This document shows positions 1 to 14,267 of a stretch of 64,000 nucleotides of DNA, one piece after another (position 1 is the stretch's first letter; every line of letters starts with the position of its first letter). The DNA is taken from assembly GCF_001638985.1 (NCBI RefSeq), contig NW_017265144.1, positions 992,001-1,056,000 of the forward strand. The letters are read 5' to 3'. The DNA is from Phycomyces blakesleeanus NRRL 1555(-). Lineage: Eukaryota > Mucoromycota > Mucoromycetes > Mucorales > Phycomycetaceae. The notes beneath the pieces were generated by a model. That model saw only the letters and a program-made list of their open reading frames with translations. It was not told the DNA's origin and did not search any database. The position numbers were made by a program, and so were the translations under genes.

Positions 1-1417
1 CTTATTCTCGCCGATCTCCTTCTACAGAAAGTACACGGAGGGAGTCTTATGACCACCGACAATCTTATTCCACGGGTGCGTCTAATACATCATACCCACC
101 TTATATGTCAAGCCATTACTACAGAGACAGCCATAGTTCGGGATCACACTATCCTTCATCATATACTCCCTCAAGGAGACACTATACTGGCCACCCTCAT
201 TCTTCTTTTACTTCGCCTACGTCTCATAACGCTGATGAAGATTCAAGTCTCAGATCAAATAAGAATCCTTCATCCTCTTCAAACACAAACACCCTTCCAT
301 CACGTTATTTGCCACCAAGTGGAACAGCATCGTCCCACACAACCTCTGCCATGTCTTTACCTTCTACTCAAACCCCAGCACAAACAGCACACCATACTTC
401 ACAGACTAATACTTCAACAACAGATAATGATACGGCAATACCAACAACTACATCTGTATCTGCGCCAGATCAATCAACTGCGGCCTCAGTGGATGCAGAG
501 ACCTTAACCGGTCCACCTCCAGCGTCGACATCATCGTCAACATCAACATCAATCTCAACATCAGCAACAGTCGCGACAGCTGTATCAACGACTGCAGCAT
601 CAGCAGCAGTAGTACCAATTTTATCAGCAGCCACAACACAAGCATCGGCGGTTGTTTCGGCAACCCTAACAACAGCAGTACCTACAACACCTATTGCAAA
701 CACTGTAGCTGCTACTTCAAATGCGGCTCTTACGAGTAGCAATAGTAATAGCAACACTCCTGCCCCAGCAGCATCAACTCCTTCTAGTTCTGCTTCCGGG
801 TTAGCCAGTTACTCTTCATATGCATACAGTCACCACAACACAAATAACTCCTCGTCTCAAGGCCAATCATCTCGACATCACTCTAGTGGATCTCATCATT
901 CCCATTATAGCTTCCATCAATCATATAACCATCACCACACCCCATCAAACTCTTCTTCCACACCTCCTATGCGCCAACGAACAAGCTGGGCGCCTGACCA
1001 AGAGAAAGAGGTAATGTATATACAATATGTGAAATTCAGATGGGATGGGATAGAATGGAATAGACTGTATTTGAGAGTAGGCTATATATATATATACATA
1101 TACATATATATTGTAAATATATATATAAAAAAGGGGAGCATTTACTCAATGAGATCAATATGAACTACATCAAGATGGAACGCTATCATAGTGATCACCG
1201 TAGGTTATGTGATGAAGAGGGCAAGATTATGGCTAGTACTCGCAAGAGCCGGTTTGAACTCGAATTAGCCAACTGGGAAGGTAGCAAGCTAGAGCATCAA
1301 CTGGAATTAGTCCAAAAACAATGGGAAGAAAGTGGAATGGAAGATCTTGTACGTGAACAAGTGGCCTCTCGAAAATCGATTAGTGTAGGCATTTCCCGCT
1401 CCAAGATGTCAATATAA
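1..1417 (+). CDS. 3' part of a Ser/Thr-rich protein with a helical C-terminus (partial gene)
   Basis: The gene starts before the window. The first visible exon (1-1010) is open from base 3 and encodes about 335 residues rich in Ser, Thr, Ala and His, with no fold I recognise. A 128-base intron (1011-1138, GTAATG...GGAG) joins in phase 0 to a final exon at 1139-1417. The join gives a coherent charged segment beginning KEHLLNEINMNYIKMERYH, which looks helical and possibly coiled coil and is followed by a short basic tail. The change from low-complexity to well-formed sequence at the splice site supports the gene model. It converges on CDC48, with 268 bases between the stop codons. I do not recognise the family. 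A nuclear or chromatin regulator would fit the composition, but that is a guess. Confidence 0.7.
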
Positions 1418-1685
1418 TTTCACTACATTTAAAAACGCATTTATTGAAGAAGGATGAAAAAAAAAGAAAGTGAAAAAGTGAGAGAGAGAGAGAGGGAGAG
1501 AGGGAGAGGGGAGAATAATGGTAATTATGTAAAAAAATTTAATAACCTTATTTTTTGTGTATTGCTTGTGAGATATATTGTGTGTGTTTATATATATTTT
1601 TTTTACAAAAAAAAGAAGAAGAAGAAAAGCATAGTATGTTCACTATTTCTTTTTTCTATTTTTGTGGAGACGATGTTGTATTCTT

Positions 1686-4852
<3,167 letters not shown>

Positions 4853-5322
4853 TATTTCTGCTTAAGCGATAAAGAGGTGTAACAAGGCTTTGTCTTTGAG
4901 ATATATAGAGATACGTAAGCCAAAAGCGCATTAATCGTCACCTTTTGGATCCCGCCTAGCTTTGAAAGGATGTAAGCCTGATTTCTTTTCTTTTCTTTTT
5001 TTTTATGCCCAACTGTGTACCATTCACATGATAAGGTTTCGAGGGGGGGAAGAGGGGGGATACAAGAGAGAGAGAAAATTAATACTGTAAACTTGTCCCT
5101 TGAGTGTGTGTAATATTATATGTGGATAAGAGATGGGTTGCGGTTTGTGGTACAGATTCCAGTAAAGAAGAATATATATATATACATATATGAAGAGTTT
5201 GTGAGAATAATTATTATAAATAAATAAATAATTTTTTCTTTGAAATATGTTAACTGTATGATAAATGTATATTTTATGTATAAATTGTTTTGTGTTAATG
5301 TCAAAATGTTAATGTTAATGTT
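4853..5322. other. Spacer between CDC48 start and the Mpv17-family gene stop
   Basis: This holds the CDC48 promoter and 5' leader plus the 3' end of the upstream minus-strand gene. It is AT-rich with G-runs near 5043-5060, a GA run and (TA)n near 5175. I see no gene or RNA here. Confidence 0.5.
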
Positions 5323-6304
5323 TTATGGGCGCTTTGCCTTTTCTTGTGCAATACGCTTTCTCTTAATCATGGTGTTAATGTAGGTACCAAAGACTATGTG
5401 ATAATAAACAAGAGAAATAAATTACAAAATACATGAGTGATTTGTGGTTCATTTGTTGTCTACTAAATATTGTACGTATTCTTTCCCTTTCCTATATCTA
5501 TCTATATATTCTCTTTGTTTGACTTACAAAATATAATCAGGTTAAAGAAAGGAACCCAGGTTGCTTGAGGAAGGAAATTTTGTGCAACGATCATTGAAAC
5601 AGGCGAAATAACCCAAGACACCTTTTGCATGCCCAAAAGGTTGCTCTTGACGGCCTGTTTGATCTGATTTATGGAAGTACTTCCAGCCAAAACAGACATT
5701 GCGCTCACATACACTATATGTATATATCATAAGCATAAGCATAACCACAATCATAATCAAAGAATAAAACACACGTACGCATTAAAATAAAAAAAAAAAC
5801 AAACAAACAAACAAATAACAATGGATATCTCATCACCCCTCTTTTGTCTGGCATATTTTTCTTCATCTTCATCTCGTCTTACCCGTATTCATGATCGGTG
5901 AAATGATTAGGTTGGAAAACAATAATTGGCCCACCTTGACCTTGTTTCCTGTCTTGCCTGCGAACAGTCTATTCATGATTTCATACAAAAAATGGCTCAA
6001 AGGACCAGAAAGAATCAAGCCTAAAAACACATACACACAAAATACTTTTAATAAAAAGAAAAATCCTGGTGTCTGTACACGAATACCAGCAAATTGTTCT
6101 TATTTATTTATTTTGCTTACCATAGGCAGCCATATGAAGAACACGTTTGTCGATATGTTTTTGGCCAGATAATTTTTGGGCTGCTGCTTCCTGACATCCT
6201 GCTAATACTGAGCTAGTGATGGCCTTGGTACGAAGAGGGTTTGCTGCCAGTTGGGCAAGGTACATGACCAAAAATGACCGACTGCTATTAGTGGGAAGCG
6301 ACAT
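5323..6304 (-). CDS. Mpv17/PMP22 family peroxisomal or mitochondrial membrane protein
   Basis: Small four-helix membrane protein of the Mpv17/PMP22/Sym1 family, whose members form channels or act in stress tolerance in peroxisomal or inner mitochondrial membranes. Four exons in transcription order: 6304-6121, 6020-5883, 5713-5528 and 5393-5323. They encode 192 residues, the normal family size. Diagnostic segments are YLAQLAANPLRTKAITS at the N-terminus, AYGLILSGPLSHFLYE in the middle and the signature WVPFFN near the C-terminus, followed by a basic tail ending in KRP. All three introns are GT-AG and agree in phase. PXMP2-like versus Sym1-like cannot be settled by eye. Its start codon lies 307 bases downstream (in genomic order) of the end of the methyltransferase gene on the same strand. 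Confidence 0.88.
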
Positions 6305-6611
6305 GATAATAAAAATAAAATAAAAAAAAGTTGGGAGAAAGGAAGAGAGAGGAAAAAGGCAAACAAGGGTTTAGGGTCCTTTTTTCTGTATATTTATTTT
6401 AATGTAAAAAAAAAATGAGAGAGAAAAGCTTATTGGGGATGAATCGGGATTAATCATTGGATCCAGTACTACTGTTTTCATTGGAGGAATTGAAGTCTGG
6501 TAAGTAAGAAAGCCTGCAAAAATACCCCTTTGCCATTGAAGTGTATATTTGACGGAAAATGAAAATGAAAATGAAATATATTAATAAAAAATTAACAAAA
6601 CAAGGCATATT

Positions 6612-7745
6612 TTATTTCTTCTTGTAGAGGCGAATAAAATATCGCATATTCTGTACGTCAATGGAATACTTTAGGTGGCTAGGATGTCTGCTTGCAACAA
6701 AGTAAGTATCATTCCATTTGACTTCAATCACTAAAACACTTGCCTGTACCACAGCGAATTTTCTGAAATCAGGCACTCAAGATCCTTAACGGCATCCAAC
6801 AAGGTATAGACCATGTAGGTCTTGTCTCCAACTTTGAGATGAGAAAAAGAACCAGCAGACTCCACAATCTTAAAAATCCACAAAACATCTCATTAACTAA
6901 CAGCCAGCCAACCAAACAACCAATAAATTTATATCGTAAACTTACCAGCAAAAGAGCTCCCTTCTTCATCGAACTCACAAGCGACTGGATAAGAGCCATT
7001 GCAGGGGCCTTCTTTACAAAAAGTTCATTCATTACAAACATAAATGTAATCAAGTCTGCAGACGAAATCAATTCTGTACGCCGTGCTTCATTCTCGGTAG
7101 AAAGAACATCTCCTTGCTCATAAATGCACGTCAATTGGTCTGTCGTCAACTTCCAGTCGGTACGAATCTTTTCTTCAAACAACCCAAGTACATCTGCCCA
7201 TTCTCCAATATCTTGCATAGCCAAATGAACCTTCTGACGGTCGGCTGGTGCCCGTGTCATTGCTGCCGCAATACTCACCAACTCGGACCCACTTCCTGAT
7301 CCAACAGCATATACCAGGCTGTTTTTGGCAAGCACCCTAGACAGTTGGGGTCTACAGAAAATCTCATAGTAGCACAATGCTCGTCCAGGTACATATGCGG
7401 CACTGTAAACTTGCAAGTTTTCTGCATCCGTAAAGATTCCTTCGTAATCTCTTTGAACAAAATTGGCCTTGATGCTTTGTAAGGTCTTTCCAAAGTCAGG
7501 TCTTGAGAATGTCGGTGTGCATGCTTTTAGAATCAGAATGAGAATGCCTGACAAGTATTATAGATTATCAATGCGTTAGTTAATGACAATAAAATAAAAT
7601 AAAATAAAAATGTCCCCCATTTCTTTCTTTGGTTAATAGCAATTGCTTACAGACTTTGCTCAGGATCACTTCCGAGGATCTTTTTTCGTTCACGCAAGGC
7701 AGCCTTGTCATAGCTGGCCTTTGAGCTTTGGGCCTTATCTTGCAT
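6612..7745 (-). CDS. Putative SAM-dependent 25S rRNA uridine methyltransferase (Bmt6-like, Methyltransf_34)
   Basis: Predicted nucleolar methyltransferase; yeast Bmt6 makes m3U in 25S rRNA. Exons in transcription order: 7745 to about 7655, 7547-6946, 6868-6744 and 6690-6612, giving about 298 residues. Family marks are LQSIKANFVQRDYEGIF, the segment PGRALCYYEIFCRP, the SAM-binding glycine loop VYAVGSGSGSELVSIA, ITFMFVMNELF and the end LKYSIDVQNMRYFIRLYKKK. Intron 3 (6743-6691, 53 nt) must start with GC (CAG|GCAAGT), because the normal frame otherwise stops. The join of exons 1 and 2 is odd. The best donor (GTAAGC at 7650) is one base out of phase with the acceptor at 7548; a weak GTCTGT donor four bases upstream restores the frame. 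The assignment rests on remembered family pattern, not on a search. Confidence 0.78.
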
Positions 7746-7954
7746 TTTTTTTTAAAAAAATGTCACAATGAATCTTTAAAAAAAAAAGATGGAATGAAAG
7801 GGAGAGAAAAGGGGGAAATGAGAGAGATCTTCTAAGCCACTAGAGGGTCCGTGAATATTTCAAAGAATGTCTTGACTGCATATAAAACATTATAATCCCG
7901 CCTGCTTAACCTCTTTCTCTTGTCTGCGTGCTTCTTTTTCTTCTCTTAAAAACT
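7746..7954. promoter_or_regulatory. 209-bp divergent promoter
   Basis: The interval between the start codon of the putative methyltransferase (minus) and that of the DNA glycosylase (plus) must hold both promoters. It contains poly-A/T tracts and pyrimidine-rich leader sequence (CTTCTTTTTCTTCTC) just before the glycosylase start. No single factor site is clear. Confidence 0.55.
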
Positions 7955-9914
7955 ATGCCTGAGATTGCAGAAGTAAGTTGTCTATTGCGTTATTGTTGTT
8001 TTTAATAAAACAAGCTTAACCTTTTTGTCTAATTTAACATGCTTCAAGGTTGAGAATGCTCGGCGCAAATGTCATCTCAATTGTGTTGGACGTAAAATAG
8101 TCAAAGTAGAAGTAGTGAGTCATATATATAAAAGGAAATAAGAAGAAAATGAATGTCGCCCAAGTTATTGTCAGAACGCTCTGATAGAAATGTGTGTGGC
8201 GGTAGCAACCAGACCCAATTGTATTTGCAGGAAAAGAACCAGCAGATATTGTAAAAGTATTGGAAAATAAGAAAGTTGTGGATACAAAAAGATGGGGGAA
8301 ATATTTTGTGTTAAGCAAGTATAAGCAATACAGCTGGTATATTTTTTCGATGCTAAATGAAAAACAATACATATGTACACCAAATGGCCTCATAAATATA
8401 GTGCTTGATAAAGGGCCCCACCTGGTGTGTCATTTTGGAATGACAGGCACACTCAAGGTATTAAGTACCATGTTATATACAAAAAAGGCTCTATTTCAAT
8501 CGATTATACTTCTGTGCTTATTGTTTTTTTTTAAAAAAACGTCTTTTCTGTATTCAAAGTTTAAACATAACGTAGATAATTTGCAGGTAATAAAAGAAGT
8601 GTAAATCGAAACAATGGGTTTTTTTTTCTTTATTTTTTTAAAGAAAAAAGGTGTCTTTCATCATTAACAAATAAACTAATTTAACAATTCTTTATTAATC
8701 TGTGTATGCGTGGACTGATATATATATATACTATATGGTATATTCGATTCAATTTTTCTTTTTAAATTTTATTTAGCTACACAATGATAAGCAAGCCAAA
8801 GACTCGACCTGGCCACCTAGATTCTACAAAATATTGCTCACATTAAAAGGTCCTCAAGACAAATCCCCTATGGATATGGCACTGACGGACAGTCGTCGGT
8901 TGGGCCGTATTCGGCTAGTTGGCGGAGATCCACTCAAGAGTGAGCCGATCTCTAAACTTGGTTTTGATCCAATATTGAATCTACCCAATGAAGACACCTT
9001 TACAGCTTTGGTTCAAAAACGTGCCATGCCTATCAAAGCATTGTTACTGGATCAGTCATTTTCTGCGCAAGTATATCCCAAAAAAAAATTAATAGACATA
9101 CACTCAAAATATTGTAGTTTACTTACACAAAGACTTTAAAATTGTACATACACATATACACACAAATGCATGCATATATGTATGTATGGGTATACTTAAT
9201 GTGTTTCTCTCTCTATCTTAACAAATAAACAAAACAAAAAATAGTGGCGTGGGTAATTGGGTAGCCGATGAAATCCTGTATCATTCCCATATCCACCCTG
9301 CACAATATGCAAACACTCTTTCGACAGCACAGTGCCACACGCTTCATCAAAATATGGAGTATGTTTGTCGGACTGCAGTCGAAGCAGACGCAGATTCTTC
9401 ACTCTTTCCTGACAACTGGATAATGAACTATCGGTGGAAAAAAGGCAAAGGCAAAGGAAATGGTGTTTTACCTAATGGACAAGTTATGGCGTTTGAGACG
9501 GTAAATATATATATATATCATTAGATTTTATAGCCTTTTAGAGAAACCTTTAGGATAATTACAGAAATTAGCTTGTGTTGATCAGTCAGAATATTTAGTA
9601 CAATATATAAAGATTATATATACACTTATGTATACACTTATATATTAAATTGATTACTTATCAACACACACACATACACATACATAATTGATTCAAATAT
9701 GTAGGTCGGTGGTCGAACAAGCTGTTTTGTACCTGAAGTCCAGGTTCTTCCCGAGAGTCAAAAGACAAAATCTGAAGTAAAGACCAAGGTTAAAAAGAGA
9801 CCTATCAAAGAAGAAAATGACCAAATTACGGAATGTATTAAGAAAGATGGGATGTCAAGAGCTGAGCGTTATATAAAACGTGCAAAGACTAAAGCAAATA
9901 GCTTGAGTGTTTAG
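7955..9914 (+). CDS. Formamidopyrimidine-DNA glycosylase (Fpg/MMH type)
   Basis: Base-excision repair glycosylase/AP-lyase of the Fpg/Nei family. Exons: 7955-7972, 8049-8114, 8206-8314, 8402-8457, 8777-9066, 9245-9500 and 9705-9914, giving 334 residues. It starts MPEIAE, with catalytic Pro2 and Glu3 after Met removal. Next come IVFAGKEPADIV, GKYFV, the HFGMTG block, the helix-two-turn-helix LDQSFSAGVGNWVADEILY, and a zincless finger ending GGRTSCFVP, where the Arg replaces zinc-finger function as in plant and fungal enzymes. The tail is Lys-rich, typical for nuclear targeting. Two introns use GC donors. One is at 8315 (TTAA|GCAAGT); splicing it joins GKYFVL to MLDKGPHLVCHFGMTG. The other is at 9067 (TCTGC|GCAAGT), required to form SAGVGNW. 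The very short first exon (18 nt) is well supported by the start motif. Confidence 0.93.
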
Positions 9915-10066
9915 CATATGATTATCGTACTTCTTTTTTTTTGTACACCGAAAACGACAATAAAATATAAAATCATTAAAATTCACAATATAAGTCCTGG
10001 TTTTATTTTAACCTTCATTGTATATTAAATTTCAACAACTAAAAAAACTAAAGAACATAATAAATC

Positions 10067-11023
10067 ATGAATCCAATAACCGTTGTAACTGGTCTGGCTG
10101 TCTTGGGTACCTACTTATACACTGCCAAAAAGAATCAAAGACGCCTGGCAGCAGTCCCGGCCCGTAAAGAGCGTGTGGTCATTCTAGGATGCTCATCAGG
10201 CATTGGTAGAGAAACAGCATTAACGTATGCTGCACGCGGTGCAAGTCTGGTTCTTTTTGCACGACGCATGGCCATGCTGGAATCGCTTGAACAGGAATGC
10301 AAGGATCGAGGTGCGACCAAGGTCTTGGTTGTCCAAGGTGATGTGGGATCCCAGGTTGATCTAGAGAAAATCAAGACACGAAGCCGGGAAGAGCTGGGTG
10401 GACTGGACACCGCAATCTATTGTGCAGGCATGATTTCTGTCCGCCCGTTTTTCGAAGCCTGTAATATCGAGTTCCAAAAATCGTCAGACCAAAAGAGCCA
10501 TTACACAGCTATTGAAACAAAGAGTACAAGCTCATACGAGGCGCTCAAGAAAATTACGGACATTAATTATTTTGCAGCAGTCGAGGCTACACGAGTCTTG
10601 TTGCCTTTGATGATCGAGACGTCCGATATGCCCAACTGGATTGTGATTTCGTCGATGGCCGGTAAAGTAGGTGCTCCTACGCGTGCAATGTATGCCGGGT
10701 CCAAGCATGCGGTCCACGGATTCTTTGACTCGTTGCGGGTAGAAGTGGAAAAGTATGGAGTGCACGTGGGATTGGTTTGTCCGGGTACGGTTGATACTGA
10801 GCTCAGAGCATCAGCAGTCGACAGAGGAACAGGCGAGATTGCTGGATCAACCAAGGGCAAATTGTCGCCACAGTCTGTAGCCAGTCGTATTGTGGCTGCC
10901 TCTGATAGACGAGAGAGAGAGGTGTATATTCCGGTCATGTTTGGATATGCAGCAGTATGGGCCAAACTGGTGGCAAGCGAATTGGTTGACTGGGCAGCAA
11001 AGCGAAAGTACAGCTCTGCATAG
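10067..11023 (+). CDS. Short-chain dehydrogenase/reductase, membrane-anchored
   Basis: NAD(P)-dependent oxidoreductase of the classical SDR family; the substrate cannot be read from sequence. It is a single exon of 318 residues. A hydrophobic N-terminal segment (about residues 3-19) suggests a membrane anchor, as in DHRS7-type enzymes. Cofactor motif GCSSGIG lies near residue 42, an NAG-like motif (YCAGM) near 120, then the active-site Ser in VISSMAGKVG and Tyr/Lys in MYAGSKHAV, and the PG motif in LVCPGTVDTEL. The spacing of Ser, Tyr and Lys is normal, so it should be active. Absence of introns contrasts with most neighbours. It is transcribed in the same direction as the glycosylase, 152 bases downstream. 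Confidence 0.92.
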   Translation: MNPITVVTGLAVLGTYLYTAKKNQRRLAAVPARKERVVILGCSSGIGRETALTYAARGASLVLFARRMAMLESLEQECKDRGATKVLVVQGDVGSQVDLEKIKTRSREELGGLDTAIYCAGMISVRPFFEACNIEFQKSSDQKSHYTAIETKSTSSYEALKKITDINYFAAVEATRVLLPLMIETSDMPNWIVISSMAGKVGAPTRAMYAGSKHAVHGFFDSLRVEVEKYGVHVGLVCPGTVDTELRASAVDRGTGEIAGSTKGKLSPQSVASRIVAASDRREREVYIPVMFGYAAVWAKLVASELVDWAAKRKYSSA

Positions 11024-13774
11024 AAGAAAAATCACATATATATATATCCCAAAAAAAAAATAGGAAGATAGGAAATGAAAATGATAGCTGGGCCACAATA
11101 AATGTATATCCACCTGGTCACTTCATTAGTTTAACATTACCCCAAAGTAAATAAATAAAACATACACATACATACACACACACACACACACCCATATATA
11201 TATATAACAGTAAACTGATTTGCATAGGCTTTAAAATTTTTACATGTATTCAAGAGTTGGAGATTTCGCTTAATATATTTTGTTGTCATGACATTTAATG
11301 ATAACAAACTTCATGATGTAATATGGTCATATTCAGTGTGTAAATTTTTATTCAATTTTAATGACTAGTTTTAGGCTTCTCTATAAAAACTATACAGTGT
11401 GTATTATACTTTTTTTTACTTGACTTAAAATATTTGTATAGAATTTTACAAATAATAATAATAATAATAAAAAGGTGGGAAGGGGAAAAGAGATTGGAGA
11501 TTATTATGCTTACATCTTGACTTGTAATACAACATTTTTTATTCTCTTTTGTGTTTGCTTGAAATACTTGTGTGGCGCAGGTACTTGGCTGTGGTTGGTG
11601 CTTAGCAATGGCTTTTTTTCGGATTTATAACTGTATGAGGTGTAGTGGGCTTATTGCTTGTAACGATGATTTTAAGAATACCTTAAATCAGCCCTGATGT
11701 GTGGCTTGCAGCATATTCATATATATGAGGTTAGGATAGTTATATAGACCTAACATATGCTAATGTATGAAAACGAAATAACGCATAGCCTAGAAATCCT
11801 TGTTTACCCTTTACTAACATTTAATATATTGTCAAGTTGCTAGAATTGTGCCTCTTGCCTGTTCTTTTTGTACCTTTAAATAAACTTCTTCCATTTATTC
11901 CCTGCAAAGCTTTTCAGATTAAGAATATATAAAAGGAGAGTGTGTGAGGCTTCAGACTAGTTCACAAGAAAAAAAAATACGCTTACTCTATTTGGGTCAA
12001 CAACAGAATAAAAATAAATGCAAGGGATTAAAACAAGAGTTGGCACGCTTGACTAAATTTGAGTATTTGGATCTTGGATATAATATTAAACCAATGGATG
12101 ACTACATTTTTACTGATTAACAAACTACCACAAAGAGTTAAGTCTCTTTTTCGCTTTTTGGTTTCTGAAACACGGAAATGAAAGCAAAGCAAAGCAAAGC
12201 AATTCAAGCCAAAACCAAAGCATACCTTCTTTACATTTATCTAATTCCTTCACACATGTAACTAATACTATAAGAAGTAGTGTGTGTGTGTATGAATTCT
12301 GGAGGTACATTAATTAATAATGCTATAGGCGATTCTTTTAAAAATTGTGTATTTTAATAAACATTTATGCATCTCTTACTTTCTGGTGGTTTGATAAACG
12401 TTAAGCACAAATAAGTTTTCTTTATAATCTTCTATAGTGTCTATAATGCAATGATTATGAGATTTTGCTTTAAGAAAAAAAAAAGGTTAATTGGATGATT
12501 TTTTTTTCAATGTGTGCTTTATATATCTAATTATATATTATGATAAAAGTGTGTCCACTGTAATTTCTTTTGACAGCTACTGATATATTTATGCACACTG
12601 ATATATTTCTTAGAAACATTGGACCTCGTCATATGTTAAACTTGTATTTCATATCCCTAGTTAACTTGCATTAGATTTGTGGTAGGCTGACGAGTGTGTC
12701 TCAAGTACACATGGTTGTCCAAAAGAAAAGAAAAATGGCTTTTCAGAGGATTTCGGTTAAATCGAAATCTAGTTATTTCGAGATCAAAACAAAAAAAAAC
12801 ATAAAAGAAAGGCCGCTTGAAAAAAAAAAAGAAAAAGAGAAAGAAATATCTATACTAAAGCTTTTACATAAAATAGATATATATTGCTATAATTATTTTA
12901 AAATACTTATATCCATGGAAACAATATGTCCTTTATGGTTGCACAGCAACATGCCTTGTTGTTGACAAAGAGCTTCTCCTACAAAAGCTTCAACGTGCTC
13001 CTTGCCTTGGCATCCGTGTTACTCTTAGGAACAAGGGACACAATGCTTCTTAGTCAAATATATATACCCACGCCATCAGTGATACTCCGTCCCCCCGGAG
13101 TTTTTCTCTCTCTTTCTTTCTTTCTTTTTTTTATCAACTCTTTGACCAAGGCGATCTTTCTTTTGTGGAATATTATTATTATTAAATTCTCTCGACAAAT
13201 CTCACCAATCTCATTATTATTATCAGTATTAAAAAAAACAAGATATGTGATTCGAAATCATCTATTTTTTATTTTCTGTTCTTTTCTTTTATATATAATC
13301 TTATCTACAATCCAGAGGGGTGTCCACCTGTGCTTAGAAAGGTTTGGCCAATGGAACACAACAGACTAGAGTCAAGATTATGTAAGGGCTTACTAATAAC
13401 ATTCATTGGGATAGGTAATTATGTAGAATTAACTCTATATGTATTAATTATGATGATGATGATGATGGTATCTGCCAAAAGATAATATCTATAACAATAA
13501 TAAAAACTATAAGTGTTGTTTTATACAATATTCTGCTGCATATTGACAGCCTCCAAGGTATCATATTTTCCCTGAACGAGGCACACATATTCAACGGAGT
13601 ATTATATAATATCCTTGTATTACACAGTCTACTTCATGTATATATGTATATACACTTGAGTATCTGTGAATCTCTCTGTAAATGACATTCCAACTCTGTG
13701 CATTTGAATCAGGGTAGTTTTGGGTAATTTAATTTTTATTTAACATATAGATATTTGGTTTTCTTTCCCCCTTC

Positions 13775-13775
<1 letters not shown>

Positions 13776-13861
<86 letters not shown>
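13776..13861 (+). repeat. (CT)n dinucleotide tract, about 86 bp
   Basis: An uninterrupted CT run of about 43 units lies roughly 400 bp upstream of the bHLH start codon. It is the longest pure dinucleotide repeat in the window and a polypurine/polypyrimidine mirror that could form non-B DNA. Confidence 0.97.
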
Positions 13862-13863
<2 letters not shown>

Positions 13864-14056
13864 TCCTTCATTTCTTTTCCTTTATATATATATATATCTT
13901 TTTACGTGTGTGTACCAGTATACATTTGATGTTTTGCGAGCAATTTCCGAAGATAGTGTACAACTAAAAAAAGTATTATAATACAAAAATATATACACAA
14001 TGAAGGTAGCCATGGTGATGGCCAAACCATGTGGATGCCTCGTGGCAACGCAATAG

Positions 14057-14062
14057 CACGTG
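14057..14062. promoter_or_regulatory. Palindromic E-box CACGTG upstream of the bHLH gene
   Basis: CACGTG lies 206 bases before the start codon of a bHLH protein whose basic region has the His/Glu/Arg pattern that prefers this site. This is compatible with autoregulation, which is inference only. Confidence 0.4.
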
Positions 14063-14267
14063 CAGTTGCTCACTTGTGAAAGCGGAGTTGTGTTTGCATA
14101 TAATCTCTAGGTTGTTAAGCTGTGTATATTTTCTCCCTTCTTTCACTTCTGTTCTCTTTCTTTCTTTTTTTTTTTTACCTCTTCTTCTTCCTCTTCTCCT
14201 TCTTAATTTGAACACTAATACTTCTTATTACTATTATTTTTAATACTGTTACCCTATTATTTTTATA

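Larger units (their letters stand above)
11024..14267. other. 3.2-kb AT-rich spacer without a supported gene
   Basis: Between the dehydrogenase and the bHLH gene I see AT-rich sequence, A/T tracts, CA and TA repeats near 11160-11205, and the long CT tract listed separately. Short reading frames around 12926-13369 are open but show no family signal. I found no tRNA-like A and B box pair. The last 300 bases are the bHLH promoter. Confidence 0.45.

Noticed and set aside
8315..8401. A 29-residue insertion in the Fpg protein before HFGMTG
   Set aside because: The stretch reads open, but it is bounded by GCAAGT and ATATAG, and removing it rebuilds the conserved GKYF...HFGMTG spacing, so it is better read as an intron.
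11573..11640. tRNA A-box-like sequence (TGGCGCAGGTACTTGG)
   Set aside because: No B box or cloverleaf follows within 80 bases.
12926..13369. Open frame with hydrophobic segments
   Set aside because: No family signal, low-complexity Ser/Phe tail from CT/TTC tracts, no splice partners and no codon bias like the real genes nearby.
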